A DNA stretch of 64,000 nt, from positions 6,111,234 to 6,175,233 of the forward strand of contig NZ_CP134062.1 of NCBI RefSeq assembly GCF_031583025.1, given 5' to 3'. The position numbers and the translations under genes are program-made. Below are positions 17,018 through 24,930 of this stretch, one piece after another; positions within the stretch are counted from its first letter, which is position 1; each line of letters starts with the position of its first letter. Source of the DNA: Mycobacterium sp. Z3061. GTDB taxonomy: Bacteria; Actinomycetota; Actinomycetes; Mycobacteriales; Mycobacteriaceae. The notes beneath the pieces are model-generated. The model was not told the origin of the DNA. It did no database searches and saw nothing but the letters and a program-made list of their open reading frames with translations.

Positions 17018-18483
17018 GCGCCGGAGCTGGCGTCCTCCAACTCGTCGAGGGCTTCGCCGGTGTAGACGGCCAACCGCTGCAGATGCGGAAGGGTGTCGCG
17101 GCAGCCGATGAACCCGAAATTCAGCGTGCTCGCGTAACTCTGCAGGGTGATGTTGAGCGCCTGGCTGTGCGCGACGAGGGACACCGGATAGGACGCCTCC
17201 ATCCGACTGCCCCGCAGATACAGCACGTCCTGAGGGCCGGGCACATTGCTGACGCAGAGGTTGAAGGCATGCGGCAGAGGCGTTTTCACGCCGCTGAGCG
17301 CACTGGCCAGCTGCATGGTGAACGGCGCCATCAAGGCCGCGGTGTAGGCCAGGATCGCGTCGCGGTTCATCTTCGCCAACTCGGCCTTGGCCATCCGGGT
17401 CGTCGCGGTCACCGTTGCCAACCGCTCCAGCGGATCTTCGATGTTGGTGCCCAGCGAACCAAGGATCGCGGCGACGGCGTTGCCGCCGCCCTCGTCGTCC
17501 TTCGGGCGCACGTTGACCGGCAGCATCGCGATCAGCGACTTCTCGGGCAACTCCCCCAGCTCGTCGAGGAATCGCCGCAGACTGCCGCCGCAGATCGCCA
17601 ACGCGACGTCGTTGACGGTCGAATCGTTGTTCGCGCCAATCTTTTTCAGACGATCGAGCTCGTACTGTTGAGTGGCGAAGCGGCGGTTGCGGCTGATCCG
17701 GGTGTTCAGGATGCTGTGCGGCGCCTGCACCGAGCCGATCAGGTTGCGGTACTCGTTGTCGCTGCGCAACTGGGTATTGATCAGCGCCTTGGTGAGATCG
17801 AAGGTGGACCGTCCCGCACCCGCAACCGAACCGAGCACGCTGCCCACCCCGCTGACCATCCCGCCGAGGTTGCCCACCACACCACCGAGGCTGTTGAGCA
17901 GACCGCCCGCGATGCCGCTACCGGAATCCTCTTTTGCCGCCGAGACCCGGCCGGGGGTCGGGATGTTGAAGAACAGCGGGTGGGTGGTGTCGTGCGGATC
18001 GGTCGACAGGCTGCGAGCCAACATCTTCTGCCCGGTGTAGCCGTCGATCAGCGCGTGATGCATCTTGACGTAGATCGCGAACCGTCCACCCTCGAGGCCC
18101 TCGATGAAGTGCATCTCCCACGGTGGGCGGCGCAGGTCCAAGGCGTTACTGTGCAAGCGCGACACCAGGATTCCGAGTTCGCGCTCGTCGCCGGGACTCG
18201 CCAGCGCGGAGCGCCGGACGTGGTAGTCCAGGTCGAACTTGTCGTCGTACACCCAGGACTGGATCGGGCTCAGTAACAGATCTGGATGGCTGAGCTTCAG
18301 ATTCCACGGCGCGACGACCTCGTTCTCTTTGCTCTCGTCGACAAGCTGTCGCAGGAAGTCGCGCGGCGCATCGGGCGGCGGGGTGAACGGCATCAGCCCA
18401 CCGACGTGCATCATCGTGCTGGACGTCTCGCCGTAGAGGAACAACATGTCTTGCGGGCCCAGCCGCCGGGCGGTCTTGCTCAC
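17014..18483 (-). CDS. WS/DGAT-family acyltransferase (triacylglycerol/wax ester synthase type)
   Basis: A 489-aa member of the bacterial wax ester synthase/diacylglycerol acyltransferase family. The catalytic HHALIDGYTG motif (HHxxxDG) lies near residues 142-148. The N-terminus (RLGPQDMLFLYGE) and the C-terminal NVPGPQDVLYLRGS are family landmarks. It would esterify acyl-CoA with diacylglycerol or a long-chain alcohol at the membrane face. A central Gly/Ser-rich stretch (about 205-240) is an insertion of low complexity. The gene resembles Rv3480c in size; that gene neighbours the patatin gene in M. tuberculosis, whereas here it is 6.5 kb away. The next gene overlaps by four bases. Confidence 0.9.
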   Translation of the reverse strand: MSKTARRLGPQDMLFLYGETSSTMMHVGGLMPFTPPPDAPRDFLRQLVDESKENEVVAPWNLKLSHPDLLLSPIQSWVYDDKFDLDYHVRRSALASPGDERELGILVSRLHSNALDLRRPPWEMHFIEGLEGGRFAIYVKMHHALIDGYTGQKMLARSLSTDPHDTTHPLFFNIPTPGRVSAAKEDSGSGIAGGLLNSLGGVVGNLGGMVSGVGSVLGSVAGAGRSTFDLTKALINTQLRSDNEYRNLIGSVQAPHSILNTRISRNRRFATQQYELDRLKKIGANNDSTVNDVALAICGGSLRRFLDELGELPEKSLIAMLPVNVRPKDDEGGGNAVAAILGSLGTNIEDPLERLATVTATTRMAKAELAKMNRDAILAYTAALMAPFTMQLASALSGVKTPLPHAFNLCVSNVPGPQDVLYLRGSRMEASYPVSLVAHSQALNITLQSYASTLNFGFIGCRDTLPHLQRLAVYTGEALDELEDASSGA

Positions 18484-18665
18484 GGGCTACTCCTTCTCGG
18501 TGTCACCGGTGATTGTGACCGTAGCCCAAAGTCAGCCGTGTGGACCCTCCGATTTCGGTTCGCGCCGGGACCGGCCGCGGCACCGGGCCCGGCCGCCAGC
18601 CGGGCCTGGCGCTCGAGTCGGCGCAAACATGTTGCGGCGCAACCGGATAGCCGCTGCAAGACCCG

Positions 18666-19619
18666 TCAGTACAGCGGGACCCACACGCCGAAGAACCAGT
18701 AACCCCAGCCGCCGTACTGCCAGTTGAAGACCGGTACGACGGTGAAACTGTTGTAGTTGAACTGGCCGAAGTCACGCTGTGCGTAACCCACGTCGCGCGC
18801 GGGCCCGTCCCAGGGCCGGTTCCAGCCTCCCGGGGGCGGCGGACCGTTCCATCCGCCCGGGGGCGGCGGACCCTGCCAATTGGGTGGCGGGTGCCCGGGA
18901 GCGGGGCCGTCGTTCCAGCCGAAGCCGCGCAGCGGCGGCGGTGGCGGAGCGCCGCGGCCCGGAAGGTTGAACCCGGCGAGGGTGTCCGCGGGACCGCCGA
19001 TCTGCGCGCCGGGCAGCACCAGGTCGATGCGCGGGATGAAGGGCGGGTGCGGCGGCTGCGTGGCCGGCGGATTGAGCACGATCGTGATCCCCGGCGCGGC
19101 CGTGGTGGACGTGCTCGACTGTCCGGCCGAGACCGTGGTGGTCTGCCCGCTCGAGGAGGTCGTGGTCGATCCGCCCGACGAGGTGGTGGTCTGCCCGCTC
19201 GAGGAGGTCGTGGTCGATCCGCCCGACGAGGTGGTGGTTCCGCCCGACGTCGTCGTCGTCGCACCCGAGGTCGTCGTCTGGGTGGTCGCCGCCGTGGTGG
19301 TCTGGACGGCCGACGGTGTCGTCGTCTGCGCCACCGGCGGTGTGGTGGTCGCCGGAGGTGCTGTGGTCGCCGGAGGTGCTGTGGTGGCCGGCGGCGCGGT
19401 GGTGGCCGGCGGCGCGGTCGTCATCGGCGCGGTGGTCTGGGGCTTCGGCGCGGTGGTTTGGGGGGCCGGCGCCGCGGTGGTGGCCGGGGATGGCGTATCG
19501 GGGGCGAGCGGAATCGGCACCAGCGGCGCGGAACTCGCGGGGCCGGCGTCGAGCAGTACCGCAGCGATGCCCAGACCGGTTGCGACCGCAGCCGCGCTGA
19601 CAACACGTTTCATGGTCAT
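18666..19619 (-). CDS. Exported Thr/Ser/Pro-rich repeat protein
   Basis: A 317-aa protein with a Sec signal peptide (hydrophobic residues about 8-30, ASSA before the likely cleavage site). A long Thr-rich low-complexity region (about 35-175) follows, then a Pro/Gly-rich part with GPPPPGGWN repeats. It ends in an aromatic tail (FNYNSFTVVPVFNWQYGGWGYWFF). The Thr/Ser region is encoded by two sets of tandem repeats and is a plausible target for O-mannosylation. ATG 19619 has AGGAGGGG eight bases upstream. It begins 34 bp after an LpqH-like lipoprotein gene, so the two may be co-transcribed. No enzymatic motif is visible; I do not recognise a named family. Confidence 0.82.
   Translation of the reverse strand: MTMKRVVSAAAVATGLGIAAVLLDAGPASSAPLVPIPLAPDTPSPATTAAPAPQTTAPKPQTTAPMTTAPPATTAPPATTAPPATTAPPATTTPPVAQTTTPSAVQTTTAATTQTTTSGATTTTSGGTTTSSGGSTTTSSSGQTTTSSGGSTTTSSSGQTTTVSAGQSSTSTTAAPGITIVLNPPATQPPHPPFIPRIDLVLPGAQIGGPADTLAGFNLPGRGAPPPPPLRGFGWNDGPAPGHPPPNWQGPPPPGGWNGPPPPGGWNRPWDGPARDVGYAQRDFGQFNYNSFTVVPVFNWQYGGWGYWFFGVWVPLY
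19135..19230. repeat. Two identical 48-bp tandem repeats in the Thr-rich exported protein gene
   Basis: Bases 19135-19182 and 19183-19230 are identical and encode two copies of a 16-residue Ser/Gly/Thr unit on the minus strand. Lack of any substitution between copies suggests a recent duplication. Confidence 0.95.
19345..19416. repeat. Four 18-bp tandem repeats in the Thr-rich exported protein gene
   Basis: Four head-to-tail units (starting 19345, 19363, 19381, 19399) encode TTAPPA repeats on the minus strand. Units 1 and 2 are identical to each other, as are units 3 and 4; the two pairs differ at synonymous positions, implying stepwise duplication. Confidence 0.93.
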
Positions 19620-19653
19620 AGCTGCGTCCCCTCCTGGGCTCAGGCCGCCTGCG

Positions 19654-20127
19654 TTAAGGGCAGGTCACGCTCATCTCGAATGGTTTGGTAACCGATTGAG
19701 GTTGCTGCGGGTTGCTCATGTCGACGCCCGAAGCGGTGCCCTTGATCGCGTAGACCTTGTCCTTCACCGCCGCCCCGGCGCTGGTGGCCTGATTCGGCGC
19801 GGCGTCGGAGAAGCCGAGCACGATGCCGTTGACGCTGCCCAGCCCGACCGCGTGCACGATCGGCGGATTGGCGTTGCTGACGACGGCGCCGATCCCGGCT
19901 GCGGCGTCCCCGATCCCGATGTTGATGTTGTCGCCGGCGGGCGTGCAGGTCACCTGGCCGGTGACGTGCTGGTCCTGACCGTCGACGACGACTTTGGGAC
20001 CGGCCGGCGCCGGCGGCGGACCTGACGATCCGGACGACCCCGTATTCGATTTGTCGCCCGAACAACCGGCGCAACTTGCGACAACCATCACCACGCCGAT
20101 AAAGCCGGCCACGACTGCACGCGTCAC
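19654..20127 (-). CDS. LpqH-like (19-kDa antigen family) lipoprotein
   Basis: A 157-aa lipoprotein. The N-terminal hydrophobic segment ends in VVASC, a lipobox whose Cys would be acylated; a second Cys follows closely. After a Ser/Gly/Pro linker the mature part begins [14 protein letters not shown]. It carries the two family cysteines (QVTC and the C-terminal VTCP) and SVGL-like and GVDMSNP segments that align well with M. tuberculosis LpqH. GTG 20127 has AGGAG six bases upstream; the frame open to 20226 lacks such a site. LpqH-family proteins are surface lipoproteins and TLR2 ligands. This gene lies in a different neighbourhood from lpqH and is probably a paralogue. Confidence 0.88.
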   Translation of the reverse strand: MTRAVVAGFIGVVMVVASCAGCSGDKSNTGSSGSSGPPPAPAGPKVVVDGQDQHVTGQVTCTPAGDNINIGIGDAAAGIGAVVSNANPPIVHAVGLGSVNGIVLGFSDAAPNQATSAGAAVKDKVYAIKGTASGVDMSNPQQPQSVTKPFEMSVTCP

Positions 20128-20250
20128 TCTGCACTCCTCGTCGCTGGTGCCGCACCCATCCAGCTCCGGTTCACACCGAAAGTTGCGGCGTAATACCCCG
20201 CACTGAAGATTTTCAAACATATTCACACCGGATTGCCAGATGCGCGGCGA

Positions 20251-21123
20251 TCAGTCGCCGATGTGACGCCCCAGGAAGTCGAGCACGGCTCCGGCGAAGA
20301 TGTCGTTGCGGTCGCCGGCGACCATGTGCCCGGCACCGCGGACGTCGGCGAACTCAACCTGGGGGAAGCGCTCCAGGAACTCCTCGGCGCGTTCCTGACT
20401 GACCAGGTCACTCATCTGTCCCCGAATCAACAGCATCGGCAGGCCATTTTTCAGAATCGCCGCGACTGCGGTGTGCATGCGGTCGGCGTCGGTGACCTCG
20501 AACGGCGGGAAAGCCGCTGTGCCGCTGATGAATTGCGGATCCCAGTGCCAATACCAGCGATCACCGCGGCGCCGCAGGTTGGTGGTCAGGCCGTCCAGGT
20601 CGGTGGGGCGGGGCCGATGCGGGTTGTATTCGGCGATCGCGTCGGCGACCTCTTCGAGCGACTCGAACCCCGATTCCACCCGGTCGGACATGAAGGCGTG
20701 GATCCGGTTGGCTCCCGACTGCTCCATGTTCGGCACGATGTCGACGAGGACGACCGCGCCGGCCAGTTCCGGCGCGATCTCGCCGGCCAGGAGCATCGAG
20801 GTGAAGCCACCGAGGGAGGCACCCACCAGCACCGGCCGGGGTGGCAGGCCGCGCAGCACTTCCACGACATCGGCGGCGAAGCTGGTCACGCGATAATCAC
20901 CTTCGGCGGACCAGTCGGATTCGCCGTGCCCACGCAGATCGACAGTGACAGCTTGATACCCGCGCCTGGCAACGGCCGCGGCGGCCCGGCCCCAGGATCG
21001 GCGGGTTTGCCCACCGCCGTGCAGAAATACCACCGCGCGCGCGGCCGGATCACCCTGGCGGTCGGCGACGATGCGGAGGCCGCCCACTCCTTCGGTGGCG
21101 AACGACTCCGGTTCGGTGGACAT
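20251..21123 (-). CDS. Alpha/beta hydrolase
   Basis: A 290-aa hydrolase with HGGGQTRRSW (oxyanion loop), VDLRGHGESDW, nucleophile elbow GASLGGF, acid region near RGQMSDLV and catalytic His in RGAGHMVAGDR. This layout is typical of cytosolic esterases, haloperoxidase-like or epoxide-hydrolase-like enzymes; the exact reaction cannot be read from the sequence. It lies 46 bp downstream of a 52-codon gene on the same strand, probably in one operon. No signal peptide is visible. Confidence 0.88.
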   Translation of the reverse strand: MSTEPESFATEGVGGLRIVADRQGDPAARAVVFLHGGGQTRRSWGRAAAAVARRGYQAVTVDLRGHGESDWSAEGDYRVTSFAADVVEVLRGLPPRPVLVGASLGGFTSMLLAGEIAPELAGAVVLVDIVPNMEQSGANRIHAFMSDRVESGFESLEEVADAIAEYNPHRPRPTDLDGLTTNLRRRGDRWYWHWDPQFISGTAAFPPFEVTDADRMHTAVAAILKNGLPMLLIRGQMSDLVSQERAEEFLERFPQVEFADVRGAGHMVAGDRNDIFAGAVLDFLGRHIGD

Positions 21124-21169
21124 CAGTGGGGATCCTACGGTGGCCGCAGCGTCGCCCCGAACTATGTGG

Positions 21170-21328
21170 TCAGCTTCGTGAGCTGCCCGGCACCAGCTTT
21201 TGCAGACGGCCGAGGATGCGCGTCAAAGGATTGCCCCCCGAGCGCCGCGAGTCGTTGATCCTGTCCAGCGTCTGTTCGCCTTTGACGGCGTAGTCCTTGA
21301 CGCTTTCGTCGCCCTCTTCAGCGCGCAT
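21170..21328 (-). CDS. Small 52-aa protein of unknown function
   Basis: A short frame with ATG 21328 preceded by GGAGG at 21336-21340, seven bases from the start, and a TGA stop at 21170. The product is charged in its N-terminal half (MRAEEGDESVKDYAVKGEQ), with a predicted amphipathic C-terminal part (LTRILGRLQKLVPG). No transmembrane segment or signal is seen. The codon third positions are G/C-rich as in real genes here. It lies just upstream of the hydrolase gene on the same strand. I do not recognise the protein; support is the strong ribosome binding site, codon use and context. Confidence 0.62.
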   Translation of the reverse strand: MRAEEGDESVKDYAVKGEQTLDRINDSRRSGGNPLTRILGRLQKLVPGSSRS

Positions 21329-21487
21329 ATCCGGGCCTCCGTTCTCGATAGTGCGTATCGCGGCGATGGCCGCTCCGGTGTTTCAGCACCTCTCACGGCG
21401 TGCCTCGTCCCACCTCGGCGGGACACTGCGAGTCGCCTACCCGCGGGGCCGGTGCTTCCAAACACCGCGTTCGGGAGGATCGGCCCG

Positions 21488-21934
21488 TCAGCTGGTCGCG
21501 TCAGGCCCAGCTTCGCCGTGTTGATCGGGCCTGGACTGCGGATCGCTCGACGCGATCTTCAAGACCGCGTTGGCCAACGGGTAGTCGCCACCGTCATTGC
21601 GTGACTCGATGTAGCGGCGTACCCGCTCGTTGCCGAACAATGCCGCGCCGGCCTGGTCCATGAACTGCCGGATCTCATCGGTGTTGAGCAGGACCAACTC
21701 GTCCTCGCCGCGCCAGCCGAAGGCGATCTGCAGAACCTTGGCAGACAGGCCGAAGGCCTCGCCCACGGCGATCAACTCCGCGAAATTCGGAAAATCGTCG
21801 GCTTCCTTGCGCCGCGAGTAGGTGGCTTTCGCCAGGTTGAGGGCGGTGCCGATCTCACCGTCCGGAACGTCCCGGTTCAGCAACCACTCCAGGACGCGGC
21901 GAAGATCCCTGCCGGCCCTGTTCGTCCTTGGCAT
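21488..21934 (-). CDS. Small HTH-type protein resembling mycobacterial immunity-repressor-like regulators
   Basis: About 148 aa from ATG 21934; ATG 21979 or ATG 22039 in the same frame are alternatives. The core starts at PRTNRAGRDLRRVLEWLL. It contains a helix-turn-helix-like GEIGTALNLAKATYSRRKEADDF, followed by LIAVGEAFGLSAKVLQIAFGW and LVLLNTDEIRQFM. Similar proteins in mycobacteria are often annotated as immunity repressors or XRE-like regulators; that is recollection, not a search. It is divergent from a small exported protein across an AT-rich spacer (21935-22112), where it may act on its own promoter. The acidic C-terminal tail is not conserved in any pattern I know. Confidence 0.68.
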   Translation of the reverse strand: MPRTNRAGRDLRRVLEWLLNRDVPDGEIGTALNLAKATYSRRKEADDFPNFAELIAVGEAFGLSAKVLQIAFGWRGEDELVLLNTDEIRQFMDQAGAALFGNERVRRYIESRNDGGDYPLANAVLKIASSDPQSRPDQHGEAGPDATS

Positions 21935-22112
21935 CTCGAAAACGCTACCCGGCGACCAAAGAGCAGTCAAAAGCTTCATATGACGGCGTCTGTCGCGCAA
22001 AAATAAAACGTTAGTGCTTTTTCTGAATGTCTGTTTCATTTTTGAAACCGATGCGCTAGATTGACGATCAGCACCTCATCCGGCACACCGACCAACATCA
22101 GCGGGAGACACC

Positions 22113-22517
22113 ATGCACAACCGTTCCGGCGACGACCGCACCCCGTCGTGTTCACGGCGCACTACCGGCAGGCGGCTGACGATTCTGGCGATCGTCTCGG
22201 TGGGAGCGGCGGTCATCGCAGCCAGCACCGCGAATGCTGACCCCGCCGAAACCGCCCGTGCCGACGGCGCCGGGACGAACAGCCCCTCGTATCAGCTGGG
22301 CTACCACCAGACGTTCAGCGACTACGAGATCGTCGCGAGTCGGATGCGCGCGGAGGGATTCACCCTGGAAGACATCGACATCTCGAGCCGAGTCCCCGCC
22401 GTATGCGCCAACGAAGCGCAGTCCGTTCAGAGCACGCCGGAACTCACCGGCCCCGACTTCCTGCGGGGCTGCGCCGACGCGGTGGAAAGCCTGGTCGATG
22501 CCGGCATCGCATCCTGA
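22113..22517 (+). CDS. Small exported protein of unknown function
   Basis: A 134-aa protein with a positively charged N-terminus and a hydrophobic signal segment (about residues 21-42, LTILAIVSVGAAVIAAS) ending near ANA, a likely signal peptidase site. The mature about 90 residues are acidic with two Cys that could form a disulfide (VCANE and LRGCADA). The spacing resembles other small mycobacterial secreted proteins annotated as DUF732-like, which I suggest only tentatively. GGGAGA lies six bases before ATG 22113. It converges with the kinase gene, 15 bp between stops. Confidence 0.75.
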   Translation: MHNRSGDDRTPSCSRRTTGRRLTILAIVSVGAAVIAASTANADPAETARADGAGTNSPSYQLGYHQTFSDYEIVASRMRAEGFTLEDIDISSRVPAVCANEAQSVQSTPELTGPDFLRGCADAVESLVDAGIAS

Positions 22518-22532
22518 GGCCGGCCACCGGCT

Positions 22533-24734
22533 CTAGCCCCCGGTGCGGTTGAACTTCATGTCGTAGGGGCCGCCCTTGCATGCGCTTCCCGACTCGTCCT
22601 TGGTGCCGCTGCCGGTGAGCACCATGATCGGGTCTTGCTCCGGCTCCGGAAGCGGGAACGTGCCCTTGATCCTGACGTGCGACGTTCCCCCGGCCGGACA
22701 GGACGCGTCGTACTCGTCGTCCCGCGTCCACACATTGTTGGCGAACAACAGCAGTTGGGTGCCGCTACTGCCATTGCGGACGAACCGGCTCAGGCATCGA
22801 TCACCGGTGCGCAGACAGATGGTGTCGACGTTGTAGTCCGCTTCCTGTGGCTTCGGCGCGCCGGCGCCGGTGTAGGTCGTCAACAAGTGGTAGAAGCCGT
22901 GCAGCGCCTCTGCCGGGGAGGTTTGACGGGCCGACTCCTCAGCCGGGTTGGGCAGGCTGTTGAGATCGGCGTCGCCGACCCGGGTGAAGGTCACCGACCG
23001 CTTGCTGTAGCAGTCCAGGGAATCGGTGATCCATTCGCCGACCATGGTGCCGTCGGCATGAGGCTGCAGCCACACGTAATTCCACTTCTCGATCGGCTTG
23101 TCGTTGCAGTTCCCGCCCTCGAGTGCCACCGCGATCCAGCGCCCGCGAACGTCGTCGAACACCAGCTTCGGGATGTGGTTGTAGGGTCCGTCGGTGCGCT
23201 GCGCTGTCGCGACGCAACCGCTGTTGTTGCTGCCGGTGCAGGCCGACCGCAGCACCCAGGTCTCTTTGGCCGGCGGTTCGGAATTGGCCACCTCTTTGCC
23301 CGCCAGGGAGAGCTTGGGGCCGAAGTCGGCGGTGTATGTGCCGGTGAACGGACCGCCCCCGTCCGGCGCGCCGGAGGGCTCTGCCGTGCCGGAATGCCCG
23401 GCGGCCTGATTGTCGCCGCTCTTGCCGCCACCGCTCAGCGCGATTCCGGCGACGACGGCGATGACCACCAGCAACACGCCCACGCCCGCGAGGATCAGCG
23501 GGGTGCGGCGCTTCTTGCCGGGTTTGGCGGGAGGGGTTTCCGCCGATGGCGGCGGCTGGGGCGCGGGTAGCTGCGGCTCGCCGCTCAACCGGAACTGGGT
23601 CGGCTCTTCGTTGCCGTGCCGAGGCTGGTTGAGGTCCAGGTTGGGCCGGCGCTGGGTCGGGTCGGTGGGCGGGCGTTGCGGGCCGGGCTCGACGGGCGGC
23701 CGGTACAGCTTGGGATCCGACGGCTGACGGTAGGGACTCGGCTCCGGCGGCGGGCGTCGCTGCGGCTCGGGGGGCGGGCGGCGCTGCGAGGGATCGACAT
23801 ACCCGGGTCCGCCGCGCCGGGGTGGGTGCTGCCTCGGCGGACCGGGTGGCGGCTGCTTGGGCGGAGGCGCCAGTTGGGTGCGCTGCTGCACGGGTTCGGG
23901 CCGGCGCACCGGTATCGGGCGCGTCCCGGTGACGGCTTCACGTGCGGCCGCGGCCATGTCGGTCACCGTCGGATAGCGCTGCTGGGGAGTCTTGGCCATC
24001 GCCGTGGCGATGACGTTGTCGAGTTCCTCGGGGATGCCGCGCCGGATGGTGGACGGCCGCGGCGGCGGCAGGCTGAGGTGCCCGCCGATCTGCTGTTCGA
24101 GGCTGTTGCCGGGGAACGGCTGGCTGCCGGTCAGGCATTCGTGCAGCACGCAACCCAGCGCGTAGGTGTCCCCGCTGGGGTCGGTCTGGCCGGTGGTCAC
24201 GCGTTCCGGGGCCATATAGGCCCACGTCCCGATGACGTTGCCGGTACCGGTCATGTGCGAGTCCCCGGCGGCGCGGGCGATGCCGAAGTCGATGAGGTAC
24301 GCGAAGTCGTCCTCGGTGACCAGGATGTTGGACGGCTTGACGTCGCGGTGTACCAGGCCGATCCGGTGGGCGGCGCGCAGGGCCGACGCGATCTGCTCGA
24401 TGATCATGACCGCGCGCTCGGGTTCCAGCGGGCCCTCGGCGATGATGGCCTGCAGGTCTCTGCCGACGACCAGTCGCATGTCGACATACAGGCGGCCTTC
24501 GATTTCGCCGAAATGGTGGATCGGCACCACGTGGGGGTCGTTGAGCCCCGCGGCCGCCAGCGCCTCCCGGCGAAACCGCTGCTCGAACGTGGGGTCGTTG
24601 GCAAGGTTGGCGGGCAGCACTTTCACCGCGACGACACGTTGGGTCTCGGTGTCGTAGGCACGCCACACCTCGCCCATACCGCCGCGGCCCAGCAACTCGA
24701 TGAACTGGTAGCGGCCGAATGTCGTACCTTGCAC
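22533..24734 (-). CDS. Transmembrane Ser/Thr protein kinase with Cys-containing ectodomain (copy 2)
   Basis: A 733-aa receptor-type kinase paralogous to the kinase at 12439-14403. The kinase domain (about 7-270) has GRGGMGEVWRA, Lys38, HRDVKPSN, DFG and APE. A Pro/Arg-rich linker of about 140 residues is longer than in copy 1. One helix (LILAGVGVLLVVIAVVAG) and the about 275-residue exported domain follow. The ectodomain shares with copy 1 the landmarks WVLRSAC, LVFDD..GRWIAVAL, CYSKRSVTFTR.GDAD, CLR.GDRCLSRFV, CPAGGTSHVR and SACKGGPYD. The GTG start at 24734 has GAGGGGGG upstream. It is divergent from the patatin gene. Likely senses a cell-wall or periplasmic cue; ligand unknown. Confidence 0.92.
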   Translation of the reverse strand: MQGTTFGRYQFIELLGRGGMGEVWRAYDTETQRVVAVKVLPANLANDPTFEQRFRREALAAAGLNDPHVVPIHHFGEIEGRLYVDMRLVVGRDLQAIIAEGPLEPERAVMIIEQIASALRAAHRIGLVHRDVKPSNILVTEDDFAYLIDFGIARAAGDSHMTGTGNVIGTWAYMAPERVTTGQTDPSGDTYALGCVLHECLTGSQPFPGNSLEQQIGGHLSLPPPRPSTIRRGIPEELDNVIATAMAKTPQQRYPTVTDMAAAAREAVTGTRPIPVRRPEPVQQRTQLAPPPKQPPPGPPRQHPPRRGGPGYVDPSQRRPPPEPQRRPPPEPSPYRQPSDPKLYRPPVEPGPQRPPTDPTQRRPNLDLNQPRHGNEEPTQFRLSGEPQLPAPQPPPSAETPPAKPGKKRRTPLILAGVGVLLVVIAVVAGIALSGGGKSGDNQAAGHSGTAEPSGAPDGGGPFTGTYTADFGPKLSLAGKEVANSEPPAKETWVLRSACTGSNNSGCVATAQRTDGPYNHIPKLVFDDVRGRWIAVALEGGNCNDKPIEKWNYVWLQPHADGTMVGEWITDSLDCYSKRSVTFTRVGDADLNSLPNPAEESARQTSPAEALHGFYHLLTTYTGAGAPKPQEADYNVDTICLRTGDRCLSRFVRNGSSGTQLLLFANNVWTRDDEYDASCPAGGTSHVRIKGTFPLPEPEQDPIMVLTGSGTKDESGSACKGGPYDMKFNRTGG

Positions 24735-24930
24735 TCCGCCCCCCTCAGCGAAAGACTCGGTGGATACTCAGCAAAAAACATTAAAGCCGCACCAGCGGGG
24801 ATGCACGGCTGTATTGCCTAGCTAATCACGAAACGTTTGAAGCCGGGATAGCGAGGCGCAGCACGACCGGACAAGCGCAGACTGAAACGTGGAGCCGGTA
24901 ACTCCCGATGTAGGTCCAGGGGGTGCGCAC

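Noticed and set aside
21329-21487. Possible structured leader RNA upstream of the 52-codon gene
   Set aside because: Short GC-rich inverted segments exist, but no known riboswitch core could be recognised by eye.
24845-24858. GAAACGTTTG near the divergent kinase/patatin starts as a KstR-like site
   Set aside because: AAC and GTT are directly adjacent, so it does not meet the TnnAACnnGTTnnA spacing.
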